Positions 44,007-53,182 are shown, counted from the first letter of the stretch. The stretch: 64,000 bases of DNA from an uncultured bacterium (GCA_949296425.1 CASFPN010000006.1:1-64000), one strand, 5' to 3'. Translations and numbers: made by a program. Notes: generated by a model from the sequence alone, not told the origin.

Positions 44007-45446
44007 ATGAAAATCTTACCCCTTGTTCAAAACTTTAATATTACAAAATCTGATAAATTATATCCTGTATTCGGAGCAAATAACGATCGAAGAACAGATT
44101 ATCCGGAATATGAAGAAATCATCAGGGCATTGTCAAATGCTGTTGAGAAAGACGAACTTGCACAAACTATAAAAAAACAACTGACAAATCCTACACAAAA
44201 AAATGTATTTTTTAGTACAGTAGCATCATTAATTACCTCTACTGCCGCACAAATAACCGAACTTCTGACAGGTGCAGCGTCTGATAAGGACAATAATGAT
44301 ATAATTGAACCCACTAAATCACCCCCAAAGGTTCAAAATAACTCCGGAAATACATTTGAAGCAGATGTAGCCGATTCTGACATAAATAATATTAACTATG
44401 TCAAAAATAAAAACTCGCAGACTGATTACGAGGTTTTAGAGATCATACAAAATAATAAAAATCTTACCGATGCTTATATTAATATTAAGCAAGAAAATCC
44501 TGCAAAACTGACTCTTGTAAAAAAATTTATTCAGGATTTGAATTCTCTTAGCCAGTCTACAGGCACTCAAGTCGTTTTCTTCTCCCGTCTTGATAACCTG
44601 TACAGTGAATATTTATGTGAACTTGCGGAAATGCACAACAGATTAAAGGATGACAATGCAGATTCCGTTAAAAATTTGTATAATAGAATTATTTCAGGCA
44701 ATGCAATAAAAGAATGGAATGATGATTCCGGCAAGTATGCATTAACATATCTTGAATATGATTCAATGGCGAGTAACGGATTTGATGATGAAGCTATAAA
44801 AGAAATTGCAAAACTAAAAAAAGATATAAAGTTTAAGTTTATTGATGTTACAAGTCCTGAAAAATATACCATAGCCTTTCGGTATGGTGCGTATACACCA
44901 ATTAAAACGACATTTTCACGTATTAATGAAATTTTTGGGATATTACATAAAGACAGCAATCGTTTAAACGGCCGTGAAAAAGACAAATATACAAGTGCAG
45001 ACATAGAATACGAAATAAAAAAACACATCAACAGCTATCCGAATTTGTTTAAGCATTTGAATCAAAATGCCGATGAGCAAATATACTTAAACCGCGGAAA
45101 GATGAATAATTTGGTTGATTTATATGAAGGGAATGCTATTAACAGAGATTTATTTACGCTGCACGGGTATCTCAGGTTTGTCGAAAGAATAGTTATGCCG
45201 GCAATGAATAAAGACGGCAATGCTGATGAAATTCTTTTATGCAGAGATATTAATAATATGTATATCAGTAAATTGGATGAATTAAAAAAATGTTTAAAAG
45301 ACGTTTTTGCAGCTCCGTTTGAAGTCAGAACACGCACGGTTGGGAACATGAAAGCCGCACAGTTTTATCTCCCGATTAAAAATTCAAAAGGGAATGATTT
45401 TTTAATTACAATTAATAATAAGGGGAAAATACATACAATATTCTAA
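44007..45446 (+). CDS. Uncharacterised protein of lineage type (MKILPLVQNFNI)
   Basis: A 479-residue protein of no family I know. The N-terminus MKILPLVQNFNITKSDKLYP then VFGAN resembles the openings of the proteins at 8053 and 45443-46954. Residues about 70-90 are hydrophobic and Ala/Thr-rich (TVASLITSTAAQITELLTGA), followed by a disordered stretch and a helical C-terminal body. It ends 4 nt inside the convergent radical SAM gene. Secreted, surface or regulatory roles cannot be told apart. Confidence 0.55.
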   Translation: MKILPLVQNFNITKSDKLYPVFGANNDRRTDYPEYEEIIRALSNAVEKDELAQTIKKQLTNPTQKNVFFSTVASLITSTAAQITELLTGAASDKDNNDIIEPTKSPPKVQNNSGNTFEADVADSDINNINYVKNKNSQTDYEVLEIIQNNKNLTDAYINIKQENPAKLTLVKKFIQDLNSLSQSTGTQVVFFSRLDNLYSEYLCELAEMHNRLKDDNADSVKNLYNRIISGNAIKEWNDDSGKYALTYLEYDSMASNGFDDEAIKEIAKLKKDIKFKFIDVTSPEKYTIAFRYGAYTPIKTTFSRINEIFGILHKDSNRLNGREKDKYTSADIEYEIKKHINSYPNLFKHLNQNADEQIYLNRGKMNNLVDLYEGNAINRDLFTLHGYLRFVERIVMPAMNKDGNADEILLCRDINNMYISKLDELKKCLKDVFAAPFEVRTRTVGNMKAAQFYLPIKNSKGNDFLITINNKGKIHTIF

Positions 45447-46954
45447 TCTTTATTGATACTTTGTCTTGCACTTTTTATGATAAAAACCTCCGGTCTGTTC
45501 AGCAATTCTTTTGTGATTCGAAAATCCCCGGTTAAATTTGCCAGTTTTGGTACAGGTGTATCTTTTCCGGCAATATTTAGCTGTGTTTCAGTCGGTATAA
45601 ATCGTGCATAATTCATGTGATATACTTTTCCATCGGTATCAATAAGCCTGAGCATTAAAAATTTGTGATACCTGCCCTTTTCTTTCAAATCAGATATGAC
45701 TTTTTCCATTAGCTTATCGTATTCAAGCAACGGAGCTTTTATATTAAATTCCCTCATAAAACTTTTCATTCTGCCTGAAGAATTCAAACCCGTATCAATC
45801 CTGCCAAGTTTCAAAAAAAGATTTGCAAGCTTGTAATCAAGCATATCCTGACTTTTTATATATTTTTGTTCTCCTGCCAAATCATCCTTACACAATTTTT
45901 CAACTTTGCTAAACACCTCTTTAATCAGAGATTCCATTGCCTTTCTATCAAAGTGTTTTGCATTTTTTGCATTAGAATCAAAACATCTTACAAGGATACC
46001 AAATTTTGAATTGTCAACAAGAGGTATAAAAGTAAAAAGGGTGTTTGCCATATTATCTGTAAAACGTTCTCTAAGTCTGTTTGCTCTTTGCGTATCTCCG
46101 TTTTTTAAAGCCTTGACTGATGCAATATAAGAAGCATTGAAAACATTGAAAGAAATGTTAAAAGCGTTTAATTTTTCCATATTTTCTGATTTTGAGAAAT
46201 AATCCGCATATTTTTCCGCTCTTTCCTGCATTACAGGATTATTTCTGTTCCATCCAGAAGTATCAAAGGCAGTCCGTCTGCCGGTTGAATTATACAACTC
46301 TGTTGCAAGTTCGGTAAAATCGTATAATCTCCCTTTTTTATCTTTTATTGCAAGACTCATACAGTCAGAATCATAAAATAACTCTGTTGTTCTGTATAAA
46401 ATATCGTCTTTTGAAATCTGAAAATTTTCTCCGAAAATATCAAGACCTTTAAACCTTTTTTTTAATGTTTTCATTCCTCTTGTTATAATCGTAAAATCCT
46501 CCCAGGACATTGCGCTTTCGGAAGGTTTTGCATCTGCATAACAATAACCGCACATATTGTTACAGCCCCTTTTTACTGCAATAACGTGCAAATTTTCACA
46601 CAGATATTGAATCTCCTTCATTGTCAAACCTTTAAAAGCATCTATTCCGTATTGCAGACCTTCAAATGGTTCCATTGCTAATTCCCGCAGTACAAAGTTG
46701 TTTGACCCGTTTGTTATTTCCATATATTTTTTCAAATCGGAAACTTTTCTTTTTGCCCGAAAAAATTTTATAATATTATTAATTTCAGAAAAGGGATTTC
46801 CGTTGAAGCTTATTTTTTGGTAATTTTTTGATGGAGTGTATATAGTAGCTGTGCCGGCTGCCGCAGAATATTTTGTACTGCAATTTTTCGCCGAAGCATT
46901 GTTTGCATTAAAATTTTTGTATGTTGTGTAATTTGTATATAGCTGTATTTTCAT
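45443..46954 (-). CDS. Radical SAM protein of unknown reaction
   Basis: 503 residues. The cluster motif CNNMCGYC (C131, C135, C138, CxxxCxxC) is followed by an aromatic-rich YADAKPS and, later, DIFGENF and FNISFNVFN strands of a TIM-barrel-like core. Upstream of the core is a disordered, Asn/Ser/Thr/Ala-rich N-terminus (MKIQLYTNYTTYKNFNANN) and KISFNGNPF. This combination of an exotic leader and a radical SAM domain is unusual. No peptide precursor is evident nearby, so the substrate is unknown. Overlaps the neighbouring gene's end by 4 nt. Confidence 0.78.
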   Translation of the reverse strand: MKIQLYTNYTTYKNFNANNASAKNCSTKYSAAAGTATIYTPSKNYQKISFNGNPFSEINNIIKFFRAKRKVSDLKKYMEITNGSNNFVLRELAMEPFEGLQYGIDAFKGLTMKEIQYLCENLHVIAVKRGCNNMCGYCYADAKPSESAMSWEDFTIITRGMKTLKKRFKGLDIFGENFQISKDDILYRTTELFYDSDCMSLAIKDKKGRLYDFTELATELYNSTGRRTAFDTSGWNRNNPVMQERAEKYADYFSKSENMEKLNAFNISFNVFNASYIASVKALKNGDTQRANRLRERFTDNMANTLFTFIPLVDNSKFGILVRCFDSNAKNAKHFDRKAMESLIKEVFSKVEKLCKDDLAGEQKYIKSQDMLDYKLANLFLKLGRIDTGLNSSGRMKSFMREFNIKAPLLEYDKLMEKVISDLKEKGRYHKFLMLRLIDTDGKVYHMNYARFIPTETQLNIAGKDTPVPKLANLTGDFRITKELLNRPEVFIIKSARQSINKD

Positions 46955-47095
46955 TGTTTATATCATATATTTTATGATTGGATAAAAAACAAAAATAAAA
47001 TTTTTTGCGTTTTAATAAACATAATTAAAGCAAAAAATAATTCCGTAATCTAAAATAAGGCTAGACTTTGCAGCCTGTTACAAGTAAACTTCAAG

Positions 47096-48193
47096 CTATA
47101 TACTGAGATTTATACAATCCGGTAAATTTACATTAAAATTTTTCAGATATTCAAATAACTCTTTTTGTTGTTTTGTTACTGATTCGGGATGAAGTTGTAT
47201 TTTAGCAAAGAGTTCTGCCCACAATTCAGCATTTGATCCCATGTCTGCATATTTTGATATTGTTTTTGGAACAGATTTAAATCTTTGGGGAATTTTAATT
47301 AATCTTATTATTTCAGGCTGTAAATTGTGTCCGAATTCATGAATAATTGTTTGAATATCATCTTCTGCAGATAAAACATTTGCTGTTTTTTTCGTTTTTG
47401 GATTAAGTATTTTATCTAAATCTGTACACAAGTGTAATACAGTTGATTCTGTTTGTAAGCATTGACCTGTGCCGGACAACATATTTGATATAATATAATT
47501 TTTAGGCAGCGGATGTCTGTTTTCCTTCATTAATTTACAGGCTTTCAGCAGTTTTTGAGCATGTTCATAATCATCCTTTAGAGAAACAAATTCCATTCCA
47601 TACTGTTTTTTTAAAATTTCTTCAATTTCTATCACTTTTGGATCAACAGACGGACATGAAAGAGCTTTTTCCAAATTAAGCATTTTTGTGTTATATTGGT
47701 TTTCTGCAGCTTTTATAAGTCTTAATTTTTCATGCTCAGGCATTGCGGAATCCAGAAGAGTTAAATTCAATACGTCACTCAGCTTCATTGTTTCTTTATA
47801 TTTTATTGATTTAATTATATTTGCAATTTCTTGTGAAGATGCACTGTTTTCAATCTTTTTTAAAGTTTCTTTATCCAGGTCTAATTTTAACAGTTGTTTT
47901 TTTATATTATCAAAATTTTTTGAAATATAATTTTTTAAATAAGGTGTACATGCATTTCCCGTGAAATTACAAATACTTTGCAAAAAAAGTCGTTGAACAT
48001 TATATTTTGCGTGATTAAATAAGTTTTTTAAGTTTTTTGCTATAGATATTTTTGGTGACTCAGTAATTTTTGGCGGCAATGAACTTGTTCTTCCGTGGTT
48101 AATTGGAGAGGAATGGTTTGTTGTTTTTTGAAGTCTTTTGCAGCCTTTTACAAAGAAAGCAGAAATATTATTGATTTTGCTAATAATCCCCAT
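47096..48193 (-). CDS. Putative zinc metallopeptidase (HEFGH)
   Basis: 365 residues, mostly helical and basic at the N-terminus. The C-terminal part has IIHEFGHNL (H285, E286, H289), a gluzincin-type HExxH motif, and 35-40 residues later NAELWAELFA, with Glu in place to be the third zinc ligand. The rest matches no peptidase family I can name. It lacks a clear signal peptide, but several lineage proteins here have odd N-termini. Follows the radical SAM gene in the same direction after 141 nt. Confidence 0.6.
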   Translation of the reverse strand: MGIISKINNISAFFVKGCKRLQKTTNHSSPINHGRTSSLPPKITESPKISIAKNLKNLFNHAKYNVQRLFLQSICNFTGNACTPYLKNYISKNFDNIKKQLLKLDLDKETLKKIENSASSQEIANIIKSIKYKETMKLSDVLNLTLLDSAMPEHEKLRLIKAAENQYNTKMLNLEKALSCPSVDPKVIEIEEILKKQYGMEFVSLKDDYEHAQKLLKACKLMKENRHPLPKNYIISNMLSGTGQCLQTESTVLHLCTDLDKILNPKTKKTANVLSAEDDIQTIIHEFGHNLQPEIIRLIKIPQRFKSVPKTISKYADMGSNAELWAELFAKIQLHPESVTKQQKELFEYLKNFNVNLPDCINLSI

Positions 48194-48412
48194 ATTCTGA
48201 AAAATCCTTTTTCCCCGTATTTATTTAAACAATTTTTCTTAGAAATTATTGCCAGTTTATTACAATATATTAAAACATAAGATTTATTTGATTTAGCAAG
48301 ATTATGCTTATCAAGTATTTGTAAATATTTAATATAAGTATTTGCTATTTTTGAAAAATCGTAAATAATGAAAAATAAAAAGAAAATTTTTTAATCTGGA
48401 AACGAGGTGAAA

Positions 48413-49441
48413 ATGGTAAAAAAGCTTTTAATTTGTTTATCAGCACTAATTTTAATCATAGGAGGTTCACTTATGAGTGAAGCAAAAACTAACGATTGGG
48501 ATAAAACTTTCCCCAAAAGCGACAAAGTTGATATTGAAAAAGTCCACTTTAAAAACAGATTCGGTATAGAATTAACAGGAGATTTATACATACCAAAAGA
48601 TAAAAAAGGTGATAAACTCCCTGCTATTGCAGTAAGCGGGCCTTTCGGCGCCGTAAAAGAACAGGTTTCGGGCAGATATGCTCAAACACTTGCTGAGCGT
48701 GGATTTCTTACACTTGCTTTTGATCCGTCATTTACCGGTGAAAGCGGCGGAGAGGTAAGAGATGTTGCTTCCCCTGATATCAATACAGAGGATTTTTCTG
48801 CGGCAGTAGATTATTTGAGCAGCAGAAAAGATGTTAATCCTGATGAAATAGGTATTATAGGAATTTGCGGATTTGGCGGTTTCGGCTTAAATGCAGCAGC
48901 AATTGATACAAGAATTAAAGGAACAGTCACCGTTACAATGTATGATATGACAAGAGTAACCGCTAAAGGATACAATGATACAATAGATGCAGATGCCCGC
49001 TACAAAATGAAAGAACAACTGAATAAACAAAGAACTGAAGATTTTAAAAACGGTACTTATGCAAAAACTCAAGGGCTGCCTGATAAATTAACAGGGGACG
49101 AACCTCAGTTTGTTAAAGATTATGTTGACTTCTATAAAACAAAAAGAGGATTTCACAAGCGTTCAATCGGTTCAAATGGCGGCTGGAATACAACATCATC
49201 TCTATCATTAATCAATATGCCGATCTTGGCTTACAGTGACGAAATCAGAAATGCAGTATTAATGATACACGGTGAAAATGCTCACAGCCGCTATTTCTCA
49301 GAAGACGCTTACAAAAAACTCAAAGGTGACAACAAAGAATTGTATATAGTTCCGGGTGCAAACCATGTGGATTTATATGATAACCTTGAAAAAATTCCTT
49401 TTGATAAAATTGAAACTTTCTTTAATACCTATTTGAAATAA
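48413..49441 (+). CDS. Exported alpha/beta hydrolase, dienelactone hydrolase-like
   Basis: A 342-residue protein with an N-terminal signal sequence (MVKKLLICLSALILIIGG, cleavage near SEA-KT). The hydrolase fold has LPAIAVSGPFGAVKEQVSG, LAFDPSFTGESGGEVRD, the nucleophile elbow IGICGFGGFG with Cys in place of Ser, and VPGANHVDLYD with the catalytic His. This pattern suits YcjY- and dienelactone hydrolase-like enzymes; the substrate is unknown. GAGG 5 nt before ATG 48413 favours this start over GTG 48407. A terminator follows. Confidence 0.8.
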   Translation: MVKKLLICLSALILIIGGSLMSEAKTNDWDKTFPKSDKVDIEKVHFKNRFGIELTGDLYIPKDKKGDKLPAIAVSGPFGAVKEQVSGRYAQTLAERGFLTLAFDPSFTGESGGEVRDVASPDINTEDFSAAVDYLSSRKDVNPDEIGIIGICGFGGFGLNAAAIDTRIKGTVTVTMYDMTRVTAKGYNDTIDADARYKMKEQLNKQRTEDFKNGTYAKTQGLPDKLTGDEPQFVKDYVDFYKTKRGFHKRSIGSNGGWNTTSSLSLINMPILAYSDEIRNAVLMIHGENAHSRYFSEDAYKKLKGDNKELYIVPGANHVDLYDNLEKIPFDKIETFFNTYLK

Positions 49442-49461
49442 AATCATACTAATCAAATAGA

Positions 49462-49493
49462 AAAAAGCGGAGATAAATTTATTTCCGCTTTTT
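49462..49493. terminator. Rho-independent terminator, usable on both strands
   Basis: A perfect 10-bp stem AAAAAGCGGA (49462-49471) / TCCGCTTTTT (49484-49493), then AATTTTATTT. It lies 21 nt after the hydrolase stop codon. Confidence 0.88.
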
Positions 49494-49501
49494 AATTTTA
49501 T

Positions 49502-49530
49502 TTGACAATTAGCCCTCAAATTTATATAAT
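49502..49530 (+). promoter_or_regulatory. Full-consensus promoter of hisS, leaderless
   Basis: TTGACA (49502-49507), 17-nt spacer, TATAAT (49525-49530), then 6 nt to ATG 49537. Transcription should start at or within a base of the A of the start codon; no ribosome site is possible. Confidence 0.85.
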
Positions 49531-49536
49531 AACTTT

Positions 49537-50775
49537 ATGACAAAAATTATTAAAGTACTCAAAGGAACAAAAGACATTTTACCTCAGGAAGCCGGACAGT
49601 GGCAAAAGTTAGAGCAAAATGCGCTTGAAATTTTTACTAAATACGGTTACAGAGAAATAAGAACCCCGATTTTGGAAGCTACGGAACTTTTTGCACGCGG
49701 TGTCGGCGATACAACCGATATCGTAAACAAAGAAATGTACACATTTGAAAAAAGCGACCGCTCAATTACTCTGCGTCCCGAAAACACGGCAGGTGTTGTC
49801 CGTTCGTTTATAGAAAACGGCATGGCAAGACTGTCAGCTCCTGTCAAACTCTGGTACAAAGGTCCGATGTTCAGATACGAACGTCCGCAGGCAGGCAGAC
49901 AAAGACAATTTCATCAGGTGGGCGTTGAAATGTTCGGGATTAAAGAGCCAACCGCTGATGCCGAAGTTATTCTTCTCGCTGTAGATTATTTGAAATCGCT
50001 GGGGCTGAACAATCTGGAAGTTGAGATAAATTCCCTCGGATGTCCGAAATGCCGGGAGGAATATAAAAAAAGAATTAAAGAAGTTTTAAAACCGGAATTC
50101 GACAATCTTTGCGAGGATTGCCGGAATCGTTATGAAAAAAATCCGCTAAGACTTCTTGACTGCAAAGTTGATTCTTGCAAAGAAATTTTTGCAAAACCGG
50201 AAATCCAAAAAGTTATACAATCCGATTTTATATGCGAAGAATGCGCAACACATTATAGTGATTTAAAATCTTATCTTGACAGACTTAATGTTCCGTACGT
50301 TGAAAATAAACTTCTTGTAAGAGGTTTGGATTATTATAACAGAACAGTATTTGAAATTAAGTCAAATAATTTAGGCTCTCAAAACGCTGTCTGCGGCGGC
50401 GGCAGATATGACAGCTTGGTCAAAAATCTCGGCGGAGAAGACACACCTGCCGTCGGCTGGGCAATGGGTATGGAAAGGTTAAATTCGCTTTTGCCTGATG
50501 TTGAACCGGAAAAACTTGATGCATACATTGTCTGCAATTCGCCTTCTGATGCATTTGAATTTGCACAGGAACTCAGAAAAGAAGGAATTAAAGTTGAATT
50601 TGATCTTGCGAATAAAAAATTTACCAAACAGCTTGAAAAAGCGTCAAAAGTTGCAAAATATGCACTTATTTTAGGTGAAGACGAAATCAAATCAAACAAA
50701 GTTTCAATCAAGAATCTTGAAACCTCCGAACAGATTAGTGTTGACAGAAATGATGTTGTAAATAATATAGGATAA
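49537..50775 (+). CDS. hisS: Histidyl-tRNA synthetase
   Basis: Class II aminoacyl-tRNA synthetase, 412 residues. GTKDILPQEAGQW is the typical start; motif 2 is MFRYERPQAGRQRQFHQVGV, the histidine-binding LVRGLDYYNRTVFE follows, then motif 3 near GWAMGMERL and a C-terminal anticodon-binding domain. A Cys-rich insert (CPKC, CEDC, CEEC) between is like the zinc-type insertion of some bacterial HisRS. Downstream are two small genes read the same way, only 5 nt from hisS. Confidence 0.97.
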   Translation: MTKIIKVLKGTKDILPQEAGQWQKLEQNALEIFTKYGYREIRTPILEATELFARGVGDTTDIVNKEMYTFEKSDRSITLRPENTAGVVRSFIENGMARLSAPVKLWYKGPMFRYERPQAGRQRQFHQVGVEMFGIKEPTADAEVILLAVDYLKSLGLNNLEVEINSLGCPKCREEYKKRIKEVLKPEFDNLCEDCRNRYEKNPLRLLDCKVDSCKEIFAKPEIQKVIQSDFICEECATHYSDLKSYLDRLNVPYVENKLLVRGLDYYNRTVFEIKSNNLGSQNAVCGGGRYDSLVKNLGGEDTPAVGWAMGMERLNSLLPDVEPEKLDAYIVCNSPSDAFEFAQELRKEGIKVEFDLANKKFTKQLEKASKVAKYALILGEDEIKSNKVSIKNLETSEQISVDRNDVVNNIG

Positions 50776-50780
50776 TTATT

Positions 50781-51119
50781 ATGGCAAATTCGGTTGATGA
50801 AGTAATTGTAAGACTATCTGCAGCTTTTAATCGTGTATTCAACGATTTTAAAGGTATGTATCTTTTCGGAATCCACACAGACGGACAGATGCATGAAGGT
50901 GAAGATATCGAACTTGCAGGGATTTTTGATATTGAGGACAAGTCAAAACGCGAACAGATTTGGCCGATTATCGGGAAAACAGAAACGGATATGGAGGTCT
51001 GTATAGATTTTTATCCTTATACCGAAACAAGTTTTAAACAGGATGAAGAAATATACGAAGAAGTAGAAAAAAACGGTATATTTTTCGATAAAAACGGGAA
51101 AAGAATAAGTACGAAATAA
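50781..51119 (+). CDS. Small acidic protein, possibly degenerate nucleotidyltransferase fold
   Basis: 112 residues, 5 nt after hisS and probably cotranscribed. The phrase GMYLFGIHTDGQMHEGEDIE resembles the G-S-x-A-x-G-x-x-S-D-x-D core of MNT-type nucleotidyltransferases, but the two Asp are not properly spaced, so activity is doubtful. The rest is acidic and soluble. The family is not certain. Confidence 0.5.
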   Translation: MANSVDEVIVRLSAAFNRVFNDFKGMYLFGIHTDGQMHEGEDIELAGIFDIEDKSKREQIWPIIGKTETDMEVCIDFYPYTETSFKQDEEIYEEVEKNGIFFDKNGKRISTK

Positions 51120-51135
51120 AAAGGAGAAACTGAAA

Positions 51136-51342
51136 ATGGACAAAGTAACAATCCGTTCAGACAGAAAAGACGATTATAAATTTTATTACAAAGGCGACGA
51201 AGTAGTTTTAGGCGCCGGTAAAATTATCAGCATTGCAACAGGTTTAAATGATGTTGTTCTGCCGACCTGCGCTATGAAAATTATCAATAATCTGATAGTA
51301 ATTAAAGAAGACGTAAAACACCACAAAGACAGTGAAGAATAG
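51136..51342 (+). CDS. Small uncharacterised protein
   Basis: 68 residues with AAAGGAG 7-10 nt before the ATG. It is probably a small beta-rich domain (KFYYKGDEVVLGAGKIISIA) with a charged tail (KEDVKHHKDSEE). Third gene of the hisS group. No family recognised. Confidence 0.55.
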   Translation: MDKVTIRSDRKDDYKFYYKGDEVVLGAGKIISIATGLNDVVLPTCAMKIINNLIVIKEDVKHHKDSEE

Positions 51343-51377
51343 GTGAATTCAACTCCATATCCGCATTGTATCAGACA

Positions 51378-51605
51378 TTAATTTTTTCGTTTTTCAACAA
51401 TTAAATCATAACCTAAAATATCGCAAATAGCTTTCAAATCCTTGAAAGTTAAATATTCGCGTTTCAATTTTGCTGAAAAATTCGCAGGTTTCGTATTTTT
51501 CCCTGAATATTCGTTTAATTTTTCGGACAAATCCTTTTGCAGCATATATTCTTTGTTAAGAAGGAATTTAACAAGCTGAAAATCTGTCATATCGTTAATA
51601 ATCAT
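51378..51605 (-). CDS. Small phage-type helix-turn-helix protein
   Basis: 75 residues: MLQKDLSEKLNEYSGK and FSAKLKREYLTFKDLKAICD then ILGYDLIVEKRKN. The pattern is of short single-domain repressors that end in a beta strand. Divergent from the prepilin gene, with a nested palindrome between them that it might bind. Confidence 0.65.
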   Translation of the reverse strand: MIINDMTDFQLVKFLLNKEYMLQKDLSEKLNEYSGKNTKPANFSAKLKREYLTFKDLKAICDILGYDLIVEKRKN

Positions 51606-51650
51606 CCTATAATTATAAGTTACCTTGACTTTTAATGTAAAATAAGTTAT

Positions 51651-51696
51651 ATTAATCTATATATAAGTAGTTTAAACTATTTATCTATAGATTAAT
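51651..51696. promoter_or_regulatory. Nested palindrome upstream of the prepilin gene
   Basis: Outer arms ATTAATCTATA (51651-51661) and TATAGATTAAT (51686-51696) enclose the perfect palindrome TAGTTTAAACTA (51668-51679). It sits 25 nt before the start codon, where it could be an operator or form a leader stem. Confidence 0.6.
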
Positions 51697-51720
51697 TTAT
51701 ATTTCTGTGGAGGCAATTTA

Positions 51721-52581
51721 ATGGAAGCGTTGTTGAGATTTAAGATAGCAAGATACTATGGCACCAGGGCACTAAGAAGTATCCTAACTCTTTTCCATCT
51801 CTCGGGGGAGGGATTAAGGGAGAGGGTTAATTTAGAAGCTAAGATGATAGAAAAACATGATGGTAGGCTATTTACAAAGAAAGCTGCTTTTACCTTAGCA
51901 GAAGTTCTCATCACCCTAGGCATAATCGGTGTGGTTGCTGCAATGACTATTCCGTCGATAATTCAAAAAACTAATCAAAAAGGTCTGGAAGCTTCTTTTA
52001 AAAAATCTTATTCAAACCTGCATAATGCTTTTAATCTTGTTGTCGCAGAAGGTATACCGGTTTTTCAAGGATATGGTGTTGATTATAATTCTGAGTTTGC
52101 ACAGGCTGTATACGCTAAATACAAACAGCTTAAATTAATTTCAAGTGAAGAAAAATCCGATTATAAAGCAAAAAACTTTAATAAAAATAAGCCAATGAGG
52201 GCTCCACAGTGCTCACAATATATGGGATCTTCAGGAGCTTTTATAACACCTGACGGGAGCATACTCTCTATTATTCAAAACTGCGGAGCTCTGTGGTTCA
52301 CTATAGATACAAACGGTTTGTACAAAGGACCAAATGCCCTCGGGCATGATATATTTATTTTCCAGAGTCGTAAAGATACAACAAAGCTTATTCCGGCAGA
52401 TTCCGAATCGGAAATTGTATGTGATGAATCTGGATGTCACTATAATGATACTGAGGAAAATAAAGATAAATGCTCTAATACAAGTACGAGTGATATAAAC
52501 GGGGCGACCTGTGCAACTTATGCGCTTCAAAACAGATGTCCGTGGGATAGTTCAAAAACTTACTGGGAATGTCTGCCGTAA
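51721..52581 (+). CDS. Prepilin-type N-terminal cleavage/methylation protein
   Basis: A type IV pilin-like protein with the processing site AFTLAEVLITLGIIGVVAAM, TIPSII and a C-terminal globular domain with paired Cys (CDESGCHYN, ATCATYALQNRCPWD), typical of lineage pseudopilins. GGAGG 7 nt before ATG 51721 supports this start, giving a leader of about 55 residues. Part of that leader (LFHLSGEGLRERVN) is encoded by purine-rich DNA that resembles an intergenic repeat. ATG 51844 would give a shorter, more normal leader but has a poor ribosome site. Confidence 0.85.
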   Translation: MEALLRFKIARYYGTRALRSILTLFHLSGEGLRERVNLEAKMIEKHDGRLFTKKAAFTLAEVLITLGIIGVVAAMTIPSIIQKTNQKGLEASFKKSYSNLHNAFNLVVAEGIPVFQGYGVDYNSEFAQAVYAKYKQLKLISSEEKSDYKAKNFNKNKPMRAPQCSQYMGSSGAFITPDGSILSIIQNCGALWFTIDTNGLYKGPNALGHDIFIFQSRKDTTKLIPADSESEIVCDESGCHYNDTEENKDKCSNTSTSDINGATCATYALQNRCPWDSSKTYWECLP

Positions 52582-52592
52582 CAGCTTAAACA

Positions 52593-52814
52593 TCAATCTT
52601 CAACATCAAATATTTTTGATGCTTCTATGTTCAGTGCGTTTAAAAATCTGTAAAACATTTTAAGGCTGATATTTTTACGGCCGTTTTCAACCAAACTCAA
52701 ATAATTTACGGAACAGTCGATTTTTTCAGCCAGCATTTCCTGTGTCAACCCCTGGGAACGTCTGTAAGACTGGATTTTTAAACCTATGCTTTTTTTAAAG
52801 TTCTCAAAACTCAT
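52593..52814 (-). CDS. XRE-family regulator, paralogue 1
   Basis: 73 residues, a near copy of its upstream neighbour at 52853-53074: MSFENFKKSIGLKIQSYRRS, then LTQEMLAEKIDCSVNYLSLV and ENGRKNISLKMFYRFLNALN, ending KIFDVED. The start at 52814 is chosen because it lines up with the paralogue; a frame from ATG 52853 overlapping the upstream stop (TGATG) would add 13 residues and allow translational coupling. Both proteins probably bind the same or similar DNA. Confidence 0.82.
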   Translation of the reverse strand: MSFENFKKSIGLKIQSYRRSQGLTQEMLAEKIDCSVNYLSLVENGRKNISLKMFYRFLNALNIEASKIFDVED

Positions 52815-52852
52815 ATTTTTAATTATGCACAGATTTAACCAGTAGTCAAACA

Positions 52853-53074
52853 TCAATCTTCAACATCAAATATTTTTGATGCGCTTATATTTAATGCTGC
52901 TGAAATTCTGTATATCATTTTAAGACTGATATTTTTACGGCCGTTTTCGATTAAACTTAAATAGTTTACAGAACAACCTATTTTTTCAGCTAACACCTCT
53001 TGTGTTAAATCTCTTAGATTTCTGTAAAATTTTATTTTTAAACCTATATGTTTTTTAAACTTGTCGAAATTCAT
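52853..53074 (-). CDS. XRE-family regulator, paralogue 2
   Basis: 73 residues: MNFDKFKKHIGLKIKFYRNL, LTQEVLAEKIGCSVNYLSLI and ENGRKNISLKMIYRISAALN, ending KIFDVED, the same as the downstream copy. The DNA ends are near-identical as well (AATCTTCAACATCAAATATT), so this is a recent tandem duplication. It is divergent from a 53-residue gene and a consensus promoter. Confidence 0.85.
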   Translation of the reverse strand: MNFDKFKKHIGLKIKFYRNLRDLTQEVLAEKIGCSVNYLSLIENGRKNISLKMIYRISAALNISASKIFDVED

Positions 53075-53093
53075 TATTTAAAATTTAATATAT

Positions 53094-53147
53094 TTGACAG
53101 TTTATTTTAACTCTGCTATAGTATGTATAAATTTGACTAATAATCAA
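53094..53147 (+). promoter_or_regulatory. Consensus promoter and palindrome upstream of the 53-residue gene
   Basis: TTGACA (53094-53099), 17-nt spacer, TATAGT (53117-53122). Directly downstream is TTTGACTAATAATCAAA (53131-53147) with TTTGA / TCAAA arms, a candidate operator for the adjacent XRE pair. A similar TTTGACTACTGGTTAAA occurs between the XRE paralogues. Confidence 0.65.
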
Positions 53148-53182
53148 ATAAACAATACCCTTGGACAATCATAGGAGTTTAT

